Below are positions 49,839 to 59,900 of a stretch of DNA of 64,000 nt, one piece after another (the first letter of the stretch is position 1; every line of letters begins with the position of its first letter). The notes below the pieces were generated by a model that saw nothing but the letters and a program-made list of their open reading frames with translations, had not been told where the DNA came from and did not search any database. The translations under genes were made by a program, and so were the position numbers. The DNA comes from Paludibacteraceae bacterium (GTDB lineage Bacteria > Bacteroidota > Bacteroidia > Bacteroidales > Paludibacteraceae). The stretch covers positions 51,834 through 115,833 of the forward strand of contig JAFZPM010000039.1 of NCBI GenBank assembly GCA_017550335.1, written 5' to 3'.

Positions 49839-52385
49839 CTATATCTTGATGATTTTATACGTCTGTTTCTCTTTCTCACCCATATTCGTTATGTGAAGGA
49901 AATAGACTCCTGGCTGAAGTTTGCTCATGTCCAAGACGTGGTGGTCGTTGATGACATCTTGCTTCTTGATGGTGTGCCCGGTGATGTCCGATAATTCCAG
50001 CGTGCAAAAAACAGTCTGGTTGAGTTCGATGTGCAACCTGTCCTTTACAGGATTCGGATAGTAGGAAATGATAGGCCCTGGGCCTTTTATCGGAGAAATA
50101 CCGTCGCTGCTGTCCTCATAAACGGCGGTTAGTGCGTACGAACTTTCTTTCCCTGTTTTTATTGTAATCTTGTTGTCATGCAATTCCTGTATGTTGCTTT
50201 TGTTATTCTTGTTTGTGCTGGCGATTATCCACTTCGTGAATATCTGATCATTCATTTGGGGAGCTGCCTCTATGGTGATCGAGTCGTCTTGGAACCATTT
50301 CCCGTCAAATCTGTCTCGGTACAGCACCTCCCCGCAAAGTCGTAGATTACCCAGTCTGCCTTCCTCTTCCTTCTCCATGGAAGATTTGATTGAGAGAGGA
50401 ATTGTTTCTCCCAGGGAGTAGTATTCCGCTAGCATCTCATATAGGTTGTTGTTCCTTGGTTCGATCCATTTCGGCATTTCCTCGAAGCAGGAGTTCCATG
50501 TGCTTTGGGACAAGTCCCATCTGCTTCTATGGAAAGGGAACTCGTCTGCGATGATCGCGGTTATGGAGTCTATGGTATGGTATACCTCGGATTGGTGGAA
50601 GATGTCTCCCAATTGGATGGAGATACGTTCTATGTACTGTCTTTGGACGATGGAGTCTGACAATATTTGTTCCAGCAATCGGGTTGCTTTTTCATTGTTC
50701 CCGTATTTGTAGTATGGGTCTGTCCTCGAGAGGAAATTGAATGGGTTGAAATTCACTCCTCTAATATCAGCGTTGCTGGAAGGTGTCCAATATCCGAAAC
50801 CTGCGTCCAGATCCTTCAGCAACCATCTCCACTTCCCGTTGCTTCTGTCCCGCCAGAAGACGTGGTTGTTGCTAGGCCAATCGTAGTTTCCCACGAAAGC
50901 CTGGAGGGACATGTAGTTGAGGAATTCGTTCACATCCACAAGAGAGCATAGCTTCTCGTGGGAGAAGTTGGGCTGGCTGAGGAACTCGCATAGTTCGTCG
51001 TATGCCTCTGAAGTGCCTTCTTTGAGTTTGTAATTTTCGTACAAATCAATGTCTTCCACTCCATAGTTGGATGTGAAATAATCATCATTGTCCGATTCCC
51101 TGATGTTTTCTATCCCCCAATATTGTCCGTTCAAGTATACGACGACGGATTGGCAGGCTTGGTAGTCCACATCAACCTTCCCTCCGGAGAATTTCTGGGA
51201 GAAAGCATCCTTCATGATCAACAGTTGGGCGTCGTTCCCTCCGTTCCTAAGTAAAAAGCATCGATACCCTCCCTTTTCCTTAGAGTCTTTTTCCGCAAAG
51301 AACTTATAACTGAAATATTTGTTGCCATATCTTTTTTTCGCATATATCTTCAGGCTTTTCACATTCTCGTTTCGGGTCCATCCTCCTGAGATCCTAGCCT
51401 CGCACAATTGGTTGATTACCCTTTCCCCCTCGACGAAATATTCCATGTTGAGGGGTCGACGCCTATTGGTCCTGTAGTTGCTTGGACCTCCCACACCATC
51501 GTCGTAATAGCCTGTTTTCCCCACCACATATATTCCCAACGTGTCATCCCATAAATATTCGGGGTCCAGTGAGAGGGAGAGAATAGGGATTTGTATGTCT
51601 CTGTCTGTTATGATGTAGGTGTTGGCGTTGGATGTCTTGGTCAATATGTCTTCCTTGATGATTTTAGCTTTTATGACTGTTGTGCTGTCGATGGTGATCG
51701 GATTGGTGTAAAGAGGCGATTGTTCTGTGGGTTCGCTTCCGTCTAACGTGTAGTGTATGTCGTGCTCGTAGGGATCGGGTGCGGTAAGCTTTATAGTCAA
51801 TGAATTGTAGTATATTCCACCTTGAATATTGTAGTCGACGTCAGGTGCGGTTTCCCTATCCACACAGTCGTCTTGGTTGGATCGCATTGGCGTGGCATCC
51901 TCGAACCATATCCATGATGAAGTGTCGGACTGGCATCTGCCGTAGCTGTGGTTGATGGGGGCATCCTTGTATTTGGGAGTCGCATCTTCGATGGTTCCGT
52001 CGTTACGGACGAGGTAGAGCTTGCCGCTTGTGTTGTCCATGTCTAGGTCGGCGTGTATGTGCTCGGATGTTGTGGTCTCTTCCTTGTCCGTATATATGAT
52101 TCTGTACCCGTGCGAAGGAATGACGCATTGAACTGGTATTTCCCACATGAGCGGATTACTTTTTTTATGGGACAAATACCAACCCTTGATGTTTATGTCG
52201 TGGTCGGTTGTGTTGTATAATTCCACCCATCCTTCGGGGAATTTATAATCCTCGTCAATTACGGTGTTTACATTGTTGGGCATGATCTCATTGATGATGA
52301 TTTCCTTTTGGGTGTCTTGCGCATTGCATACAATCCACCCCATTAGACCCATATATATGAAAAGTGTGTGTAATATGTTCTTCAT
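49839..52385 (-). CDS. CotH kinase-family secreted protein with lamin-tail domain and T9SS type A tail
   Basis: 848 residues. Signal peptide ending VCNAQ-D near residue 23. Residues ~28-165 are a lamin-tail (LTD) domain (IIINEIMPNN, GWVELYNTTDHDINIKGWYLS). Residues ~185-265 are a chitobiase C-terminal-like beta domain (IHYTLDGSEPTEQSPLYT). Residues ~320-600 are the CotH domain, a protein-kinase-like fold (ARISGGWTRNENVKSLKIYAK, LRNGGNDAQLLIMKDAF, YLNGQYWGIENIRE, WRWLLKDLDAGFG). After a linker beta domain, the last ~75 residues are the type A sorting domain (ISYYPNPVKDRLHIEL, LQPGVYFLHI). It should be exported through the type IX system. Confidence 0.9.
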   Translation of the reverse strand: MKNILHTLFIYMGLMGWIVCNAQDTQKEIIINEIMPNNVNTVIDEDYKFPEGWVELYNTTDHDINIKGWYLSHKKSNPLMWEIPVQCVIPSHGYRIIYTDKEETTTSEHIHADLDMDNTSGKLYLVRNDGTIEDATPKYKDAPINHSYGRCQSDTSSWIWFEDATPMRSNQDDCVDRETAPDVDYNIQGGIYYNSLTIKLTAPDPYEHDIHYTLDGSEPTEQSPLYTNPITIDSTTVIKAKIIKEDILTKTSNANTYIITDRDIQIPILSLSLDPEYLWDDTLGIYVVGKTGYYDDGVGGPSNYRTNRRRPLNMEYFVEGERVINQLCEARISGGWTRNENVKSLKIYAKKRYGNKYFSYKFFAEKDSKEKGGYRCFLLRNGGNDAQLLIMKDAFSQKFSGGKVDVDYQACQSVVVYLNGQYWGIENIRESDNDDYFTSNYGVEDIDLYENYKLKEGTSEAYDELCEFLSQPNFSHEKLCSLVDVNEFLNYMSLQAFVGNYDWPSNNHVFWRDRSNGKWRWLLKDLDAGFGYWTPSSNADIRGVNFNPFNFLSRTDPYYKYGNNEKATRLLEQILSDSIVQRQYIERISIQLGDIFHQSEVYHTIDSITAIIADEFPFHRSRWDLSQSTWNSCFEEMPKWIEPRNNNLYEMLAEYYSLGETIPLSIKSSMEKEEEGRLGNLRLCGEVLYRDRFDGKWFQDDSITIEAAPQMNDQIFTKWIIASTNKNNKSNIQELHDNKITIKTGKESSYALTAVYEDSSDGISPIKGPGPIISYYPNPVKDRLHIELNQTVFCTLELSDITGHTIKKQDVINDHHVLDMSKLQPGVYFLHITNMGEKEKQTYKIIKI

Positions 52386-52477
52386 TTTTTGTCCTTTTGT
52401 CGAAAATGTTTCTAGAGATGCCTTCTTGTGTATTCCATCAAAATCAAATTCCTTCGTCTTGATATTCTCCTATTCCG

Positions 52478-52485
52478 CAAATATA
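52478..52485 (-). promoter_or_regulatory. -7 element of the CotH gene
   Basis: On the minus strand TATATTTG, 92 nt before the ATG. Confidence 0.4.
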
Positions 52486-52571
52486 TATATTTTTTTGTTG
52501 TTTATATATGGTCCCATGGATTTTCCATTTAGGCTAGGAAGAATTCTTTCCCAAGATATGGATGGATTATG

Positions 52572-52579
52572 TATATTTG
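52572..52579 (+). promoter_or_regulatory. -7 element of the M16 peptidase gene
   Basis: TATATTTG, 88 nt before the ATG at 52668. Confidence 0.45.
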
Positions 52580-52667
52580 CAAAAGGAATAGGGATGTGGC
52601 GATAGGTTCCCCCCTTCCTTCGTTTGTTTTCACGGCGGAGTCGTCGGACTCCCTAATTTTTGATGAC

Positions 52668-55493
52668 ATGAAAAAAATCATTTGTGCGGTCTCCGCATTT
52701 TTATGTGCGACGGTCATGATGGGCCAGTCACCGATCAACTTCGGTGATTTAAGTCCTATCCCAATGGATCCGGCCGTCAGGTACGGTAAGTTGGACAATG
52801 GATTAACTTATTACATCAGACACAATGATGTGGTCCCTGAAAGGGCGGATTTCTACATCGCCCAAAACGTGGGGGCGATCTTGGAGGAGGATAATCAGAA
52901 CGGTCTGGCGCATTTCCTCGAACACATGGCCTTCAATGGCACGAAAAACTTCCCGGACAAGGGTATCATCGACTATCTGGAAACCATAGGTGTGCAGTTC
53001 GGTAATAATGTCAACGCCTACACTTCGTTGGACGAGACCGTCTATAATCTGAAGTCCGTGCCTACCATGAGGGAAAGCATAGTGGATACCGCTTTGCTCG
53101 TCCTGCACGACTGGTCTGGATTCATCTCCCTCAAATCGGAGGAGATAGACAAGGAGCGCGGTGTGATCCGTGAGGAGTGGAGGAGCCGCCAAAACGCGAA
53201 ACGCAGGCTGTGGAAGGCTTCCCTCCCGATACTCTACAAAAACTCACAGTATGCGAAACGTGATATCATCGGAGACACGGCTATCATCGCCAACTTCGCA
53301 TATGACACTTTGCGTGCTTACTATCATAGATGGTACAGACCTGACCTGCAATCCATTGTGATCGTGGGAGATGTGAATGTGGACAGCGTTGAGAATACCA
53401 TCAAACGGATGTGGACCGATATCCCTAAGCGGGTGAACCCGGATAAACGTGTGGTTTACCAACTGGAACGTGTCACCGAACCTATTGTGGCTATCCTGAC
53501 GGACAAGGAGGCGAAGACCTCTTCCGTCCGCATAGACTATCGTATGGATAAGTTGTCCGATCAGGTGGTCGGCAGCAAGGCTGGCTACAAAATATCCATC
53601 GTGAGGGATTTGATCGAGAACATGATGAGTGACCGCCTCGACGAGATATCGCAGAAGGCGGACGCTCCGTTTGCGGGGGCTTCCGTCGGATATGGTGAAA
53701 TCGTACGTTCCAAGGATGCCTTCATCCTCTTGGCCGTCCCTGTCGAGGGACAGGAGGAGCAGAGTTTCGCCGCCCTCTTGGCGGAGGGTGAACGGATGAA
53801 GCGCTTCGGTTTCACGCAGGCTGAATTGGATAGGGCGAAGGAGAGCCTGCTCAGCGCCATGGAGAAGAGCTACAACGAAAGAGGCAAGACGAAGAATGGT
53901 TCTTATGTGCAGGAGTATATCCGTAACTTCCTCGACAAGGAGCCCGTTCCAGGCATAGAGTGGGAATATGAAGCTGTCCGGGAGATGTTGCCGACCATCA
54001 CATTGGATTTGGTTAACAGACATGCCAAGACGGCTGTTTCCTCGAGGGAGATCACCGTCCTCATGACGGGTCCGGAGAAGGAGTCTGTCCGTTTCCCTAA
54101 CAAGGAGAGGGTGCTTGCCATGCTCCAGACGTCTGCTTCGATGCAGTTGGAATCCTACACCGAGAATGATCTTCAGGCTCCTCTCGTCGGCAAAATGCCT
54201 AAGCAGGGCAAGGTGAAGAAGGAACGGAAAGTGAATGAGTTGGAGAATGTGACGGAGTGGATCCTCAGCAATGGTATGCGCGTAGTCATCCGCCCGACGC
54301 AACTCAAGGAGGATGAAATCATCCTATACGGTTACAGTGAGGGAGGATTATCCATGATCGACAACGTGTCGGATATGCCTTCCGCTAACCTCTGCGTCTC
54401 AGTCGCGCAGAACAATGGAAAGGGCAATTTCAATGCCATCGACCTCGGCAAGAAGTTGGCCGGTAAGGTGGTGAGGCTGAGCCCGTCCGTCGGAGCCTAC
54501 AATGAGTCTTTCTCGGGATCTTCCTCCGTCAAGGACTTCGAGACGCTTGCGCAACTGGTTTACCTCCTGTTCACGGGTACCCGTACGGACGATGAGAGCT
54601 ACCAGGCGTTGATCAATCAATATCATACGGTCTTGGTGAATGCGGACAAGGATCCTAGCCGAACCTTCAGCGACTCCGTGCAGGTGACGGTGAACGGACA
54701 TCACGAACGAACCACACCGTTCGGTCTGAAACAACTGGAGCAGGTGAACCAGAAGACTTCCCTGGAGATCTTTACCCGCAGGTTCATGGACCCGAAAGAT
54801 TTCACCGTCTTCATCGTCGGCAATGTGGATTTGGCGAAGATCAAAGAGCCTATCACACGATACCTCGGTGGCATCCCTGTCCAGAAGAAGATGAAGGAGG
54901 AGCAATGGGTCGACCGTCAGATACGTAGGCCGAACGGGGTTGTCAACAACACCTTCTCACGTGAGTTGGAGATCAAGAAAACGTCCAGCTTCGTCGTCTA
55001 CGGCGCTGAGATGCGATATACATTGAGAAACAGACTAATCATGCAACTCATCGGGGATATATTGGATATCCGCTACTTCGAGTCGATGCGTGAGAACGAA
55101 GGAGGCACTTACGGTGTATCCGTGCGTGGCTCGCTCTCCAAGAAACCGGTCGAGTATGCTTCCCTGCAGATGCGCTACGATACCGATCCGGAGATGTACG
55201 AGAAGCTCCAGAAAATCGTCTACTCGGAGGTGGATTCCTTCATCGCCGAAGGTCCGAAGGAGGTCGACTTCAACAAGGCGGTGTTGAACCTGAAGAACAA
55301 GTTCACCGAGAACCAGAAGGAGAACAACTGGCAGCTGAACGCGATGGTCGCTTATTACAACGACCATGAGGACCTCGCCAAGGATTACCTTAGCACGTTG
55401 GAGTCCATTACACGTGACGAACTGCGTGACACGCTCAAATGGTTGCGTGAGCAAAACAATAGGATTGAAGTGGTCATGAAACCTCAGGAATGA
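52668..55493 (+). CDS. M16 (insulinase/pitrilysin) zinc peptidase, exported
   Basis: 941 residues from the ATG at 52668, which gives a proper signal peptide (MKKIICAVSAFLCATVMMGQ). The in-frame upstream stretch from 52569 overlaps the promoter region. The inverted zinc motif HFLEH lies in GLAHFLEHMAFNGTKNFP, with the third ligand Glu in the SLDETVYNL region. Four M16 half-domains are recognisable: an active N-terminal pair (~25-470), then a second pair (~500-941) with RFMDPKDFTVFIVGNVD and an R-Y motif (ENEGGTYGVSVRG) near the C-terminus that lacks a zinc site. This is the usual layout of single-chain periplasmic M16 peptidases that degrade peptides. Confidence 0.93.
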   Translation: MKKIICAVSAFLCATVMMGQSPINFGDLSPIPMDPAVRYGKLDNGLTYYIRHNDVVPERADFYIAQNVGAILEEDNQNGLAHFLEHMAFNGTKNFPDKGIIDYLETIGVQFGNNVNAYTSLDETVYNLKSVPTMRESIVDTALLVLHDWSGFISLKSEEIDKERGVIREEWRSRQNAKRRLWKASLPILYKNSQYAKRDIIGDTAIIANFAYDTLRAYYHRWYRPDLQSIVIVGDVNVDSVENTIKRMWTDIPKRVNPDKRVVYQLERVTEPIVAILTDKEAKTSSVRIDYRMDKLSDQVVGSKAGYKISIVRDLIENMMSDRLDEISQKADAPFAGASVGYGEIVRSKDAFILLAVPVEGQEEQSFAALLAEGERMKRFGFTQAELDRAKESLLSAMEKSYNERGKTKNGSYVQEYIRNFLDKEPVPGIEWEYEAVREMLPTITLDLVNRHAKTAVSSREITVLMTGPEKESVRFPNKERVLAMLQTSASMQLESYTENDLQAPLVGKMPKQGKVKKERKVNELENVTEWILSNGMRVVIRPTQLKEDEIILYGYSEGGLSMIDNVSDMPSANLCVSVAQNNGKGNFNAIDLGKKLAGKVVRLSPSVGAYNESFSGSSSVKDFETLAQLVYLLFTGTRTDDESYQALINQYHTVLVNADKDPSRTFSDSVQVTVNGHHERTTPFGLKQLEQVNQKTSLEIFTRRFMDPKDFTVFIVGNVDLAKIKEPITRYLGGIPVQKKMKEEQWVDRQIRRPNGVVNNTFSRELEIKKTSSFVVYGAEMRYTLRNRLIMQLIGDILDIRYFESMRENEGGTYGVSVRGSLSKKPVEYASLQMRYDTDPEMYEKLQKIVYSEVDSFIAEGPKEVDFNKAVLNLKNKFTENQKENNWQLNAMVAYYNDHEDLAKDYLSTLESITRDELRDTLKWLREQNNRIEVVMKPQE

Positions 55494-55580
55494 TGCGTGA
55501 TGGCTAGCTGTGTAAGGTGGAGCTGAAAAGAGAAAAAAATTGTCGCGGATGAAACGGAATGGACATCAAATATTTGTACG

Positions 55581-55609
55581 TTGTTTTTCCTCCATTTTTA
55601 TTAACTTCG
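55581..55609 (+). promoter_or_regulatory. Probable promoter of hpt-adk
   Basis: TTG (55581-55583), 18 nt, TAACTTCG (55602-55609), one mismatch from TAnnTTTG. Confidence 0.4.
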
Positions 55610-55638
55610 CGTCAGAGAAGAACGCTGAAAATTGAAAG

Positions 55639-56172
55639 ATGATGAAGGTTAAGGATAAAAATTTTGTCGAGATGCTCTCCAAGGAGGATATCTCCAACAT
55701 CGTGGATCGTCTGGCGGCTGCCCTGAATGCGGACATGGAGGGGAAGAATCCCTATTTCCTTGTGATGATGAACGGGGCTGTCTTCTTCGCGACGGATCTC
55801 CTGCGACGGATCACCATACCTTGTGGTTTGGCTTTCGTGAAATACACTTCGTACGAGGGTATGCGCTCCACGGGAAAGGTGACGGCTGTTCTTCCTGTTC
55901 CGGCGGACGTGAAGGGACGGAATGTGGTGGTCGTGGAGGATATCGTCGATACGGGCGAGACCATGAAGGCATTCTTGTCGGAGATGCAGCGTTATGCGCC
56001 GGAGTCGGTCCGCATCGTCTCTTTCCTGGCGAAGCCGGCCGCGATGAAGCACCCGCTCCTGATCGATTATGTGGGAAAGGAGATCGGAAACGAGTTCGTC
56101 CTAGGCTATGGCCTCGACTACGACGGCTTGGGCAGGAATGTTCCTGAGCTGTTGGTCTATGACGGAAAATAA
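55639..56172 (+). CDS. hpt: Hypoxanthine phosphoribosyltransferase
   Basis: 177 residues. The PRPP-binding motif is VVVVEDIVDTGET (residues 96-108). The N-terminal LVMMNGAVFFATDLLRRI and FVKYTSYEGMRSTGKV flexible loop (with the SY dipeptide) are typical of HPRT. It salvages hypoxanthine and guanine to IMP and GMP. It ends 29 bp before adk, a purine-nucleotide pairing likely to be co-transcribed. Two adjacent ATG codons are possible starts. Confidence 0.94.
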   Translation: MMKVKDKNFVEMLSKEDISNIVDRLAAALNADMEGKNPYFLVMMNGAVFFATDLLRRITIPCGLAFVKYTSYEGMRSTGKVTAVLPVPADVKGRNVVVVEDIVDTGETMKAFLSEMQRYAPESVRIVSFLAKPAAMKHPLLIDYVGKEIGNEFVLGYGLDYDGLGRNVPELLVYDGK

Positions 56173-56201
56173 AATGTGTAACTGATTTAAATATTATAAT
56201 A

Positions 56202-56780
56202 ATGAAAAACGTAGTTATTTTTGGTGCCCCAGGTTCTGGAAAGGGTACTCAGAGTGAGAACATTATCAAGAAGTATGGTTATGCGCATTTCTCCACGGGA
56301 GATATCCTGAGGAAGCAGATCGCCGATCAGACTGAGTTGGGCAAGATCGCCAAGACCTTCATCGATGAGGGTAAGTTGGTCACTGACGAGCTGATCATCA
56401 ATATGCTCGACGCTGAGTTGGATTCCGCAAAGGACGCTAAGGGTGTCATCTTCGACGGTTTCCCACGTACTTATGCGCAGGCTGAGGCTTTGAAGAAGAT
56501 GTTGAACAAGAGGGGCACGGATGTGGCTGTGATGTTGAACATCCACGTTGACGAGGCTGAGTTGATCAAGCGTCTTCTCGAGAGAGGTAAGACTTCCGGC
56601 CGTTCCGACGACAACTTGGAGACCATCACCAAGAGAATCAAGACTTACAACGAGCAGACTACTCCTGTGATCGACTTCTACAAGAAGGAGGGCACTTGCG
56701 TGGATATCCAGGGCGTAGGCTCTATCGATGATATCTTCGCTTCCATCTCAAAGGCGATTGATGCTGCGAAGGATCTATAA
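56202..56780 (+). CDS. adk: Adenylate kinase
   Basis: 192 residues, the short form without a zinc-containing LID. Walker A GAPGSGKGTQ at residues 7-16, AMP-binding YAHFSTGDILRKQI, VIFDGFPRTYAQAEAL and LLERGKTSGRSDDN with the LID arginines. Interconverts ATP + AMP and 2 ADP. Followed by a strong terminator. Confidence 0.97.
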   Translation: MKNVVIFGAPGSGKGTQSENIIKKYGYAHFSTGDILRKQIADQTELGKIAKTFIDEGKLVTDELIINMLDAELDSAKDAKGVIFDGFPRTYAQAEALKKMLNKRGTDVAVMLNIHVDEAELIKRLLERGKTSGRSDDNLETITKRIKTYNEQTTPVIDFYKKEGTCVDIQGVGSIDDIFASISKAIDAAKDL

Positions 56781-56802
56781 TTAGAATTTTTATATAAAGG
56801 GA

Positions 56803-56834
56803 AACAGGAGGAGCTAGGCTTCTCCTGTTTTTTT
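56803..56834 (+). terminator. Terminator of hpt-adk
   Basis: AACAGGAG (56803-56810) pairs with CTCCTGTT (56822-56829) and is followed by a T-run. Confidence 0.85.
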
Positions 56835-56918
56835 GTGCTCTGTAGGCTAAAAAGAGGGACGTAATATTACGTTAAGACAACTAGACCCACACTCTTCCCT
56901 TGCGCTTTCTTTAGGATG

Positions 56919-56950
56919 TTTGGGTTATTGTGAAATAAAAATTACCTTTG
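56919..56950 (+). promoter_or_regulatory. Promoter of the fusion helicase gene
   Basis: TTTG (56919-56922), 20 nt, TACCTTTG (56943-56950), both perfect. The leader is about 22 nt. Confidence 0.65.
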
Positions 56951-56978
56951 TGCGCTAAGACTTTACCATAGGTTTGGG

Positions 56979-59900
56979 ATGCAAGGGAAACGTAAATTAG
57001 TGTTTATTGATACAGAGGTTGGTTGGTCAGACAAGAAAGTCCATGATGTGGGTGCATTGTCTGACGAAGGTGCCACATTCCATTCCAATTCTATCACGGA
57101 ATTCCTGAGGTTCGTGTCTGATGCTGATTTTTTGTGCGGACACAATGCTATTCACCATGATTTACAGTACCTTTTCGGTGATAATTCGGCAACTTATGTG
57201 TCGAAAACGATAGACACACTCTATCTCTCTCCCTTGCTTTTCCCCAAAAGGCCTTATCATAAGCTGTTGAAGGACGATAAGCTACAGGTGGATGAGTTGA
57301 ATAATCCTCTGAACGATTGTTCCAAGGCTCGTGATTTGTTCCATGATGAGATTGCGGCTTTCACAGCCTTGCCTCTTGACCTTCAAATCATCTATTGCAC
57401 GTTGCTGTATGGGAAGGAGGAGTTTAAATGTTTCTTTGATTATGTCGGGTTCACAACAAGGAGTGATGATCCTGCCACATTGATTCAAACTTTCTTTAAA
57501 GACCGTTTGTGCGTTCATGCGAATGTCCGTGCAATGGTGGAGAAGTACCCTGTCGAGTTGGCTTATTCGCTCGCACTGATTAGTGTGGGGGATACTACAT
57601 CCATTACACCTCCTTGGCTGTTGCGTAATTTCTCCGAGATAGAGAATGTGCTTTGGTCCTTACGCAATAATCCTTGCGAAGATGAACATTGCTCCTATTG
57701 CCGTGGTATGTTGGATATATATGCCGGACTAAAGAAGTTCTTTGGCTACGACGCTTTTCGTACGTTTGACGGGGAGCCTATGCAGGAACAGGCGGTTTCT
57801 TGTGCGGTGAAGGGTGAATCCCTGTTGTGTATATTCCCTACGGGAGGCGGTAAATCCTTGACGTTTCAGCTGCCGGCTTTGATGGCTGGTCGTACGGTGC
57901 AGGGATTGACGGTCGTGATATCTCCTCTTCAGTCTCTTATGAAGGATCAGGTAGATAACCTGGTGGCGAAGGGATGGGAGGATGCGGTCACAATCAATGG
58001 AATGTTAGATCCGGTCTCTCGTGCGGAAGCGTACGAGTGCGTGGCGAATGGTATGGCCAAGATCCTTTACATAGCACCTGAATTACTTCGGTCTAAAACG
58101 TTGGAGAAACTGTTGCTTGCAAGGAATGTGGTGCGTATCGTCATCGATGAGGCTCACTGCTTCTCTTCATGGGGGCATGATTTCAGGGTGGATTATTTGT
58201 ATATCGCCGATTTCATTAAGAATCTGCAGGAAAAGAAACGGATGCGGACACCTATCCCTGTCTCCTGTTTCACTGCGACGGCAAAGCAAAAGGTCATTTC
58301 GGACATCCATGACTACTTCATGAAAAAATTGGGCATTGAGTTGAAGCATTTCGCATCTTCTTCTGATAGGAAGAATTTGCGCTATTCTGTCATGTTCGCT
58401 GAGTCTGAAGATGAGAAGTATAACCTATTGCGGAATTTGATGGTTTCGTATGATTGCCCAACCATTGTGTATGTCTCCAGGACATCCCGCGCAAAGATTT
58501 TGTCTGAAAGATTGACGAGGGATGGCTATCCTACGCTTTATTTCCATGGTAAAATGGATTCGAGCGAGAAGGTGGCGAACCAAAACGCTTTTATGACGGA
58601 TCAGGTACGGTCTATCGTGGCGACCAGTGCATTTGGGATGGGCGTCGATAAAAGTGATGTCGGCCTGGTTGTCCATTATGATATCTCGGATTCATTGGAG
58701 AATTATGCGCAGGAGGCGGGTAGGGCAGGCCGGAATCCTGAGATGGAGGCGAAATGCTGTGTGCTGTATAGTAATGCGGATTTGGATAAGCATTTTATTT
58801 TGCTGAATCAGACAAAGTTAAGTATCGGAGAGATACAGCAGGTCTGGTCTGCCATCAAATCAATGACTAAACAGCGGAATTATATGGCTTGTTCGCCTTT
58901 GGAGATCGCAAGGGCGGCTGGTTGGGACGATTCTGTCCAAGATATGGAAACTCGTATACGGACTGCTGTCTCGGCGTTGGAAGATGCAGGGTACATCAAG
59001 CGTGGATACAATATTCCTCATGTCTTCGCAACGGGTATAAAGGTTCGAAACATGGATGAGGCTACTTCCAAACTGAACGCTTCCCGTTTGTTTAACCCGC
59101 AAGATAGGGAGAATGCTGTCCGTATTATAAAATCTTTGATTTCAGCTAAATATGTTCTGAAGTCTGGTGTGGCAGAGGCAGAGGCGGAGTCTCGTGTCGA
59201 TTATCTGGCGGATAGGCTGGGAATGACGAAACAGACTGTGATCTCTGTTATTAACTTGATGAAACAGGAACAGATTATAGCGGATGTCATGGACATGTCT
59301 GCCTTTATCGACAAGTCTGATTCGGAGTCTAAATCCAATAAGATTTTTCAGAATTTTATTAAGTTGGAGGAGTTCGTGTTGGATAAATTGTCGGATACGA
59401 AGGATGGTTGCGTATTTTACAAGGAATTGAATGATCAGGCGTTGAAGTCTGGATTATCCTTCTCTTCCGTGAAGTCCCTCCGTACGATATTGTATTTCTT
59501 GTCGGTGAAGCGTTATCTGAAGAAATCGGAGGTTCCTGCCAATGGCGGTTTTGAGTTCTCTTTTTGTCTTCCTTTGGATAATTTGCGGGCGAAGTATGGG
59601 AATAGACGCTCTATCTGCTCGTTTTTAATCAAACGGTTTTATGAACAATCCGCTAAACAAATGGATAGTAATGGGAAGAGTGTGGTTCAATTTTCTTTGG
59701 TTTCTTTGCTCTCTGAATATAAAGAGAATCAGGAACATACGCTTTTCGCTTCTCAGTCGTCCGTTTCTCTTGAGGAAATGGAGGAGTCCATTTTGTATTT
59801 GTCGAAGATTGGTGCCCTGAAATTGGAGGGTGGTTTCATGGTCGTGTACAATACAATGGAAATCAGAAGGTTGGTGGATTCCAAGTATCGCTATAAGATG

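Noticed and set aside
53244..54302. Antisense frame inside the M16 peptidase gene
   Set aside because: Composition is Arg/His/Leu-rich as expected for a shadow; the sense frame has clear peptidase motifs.
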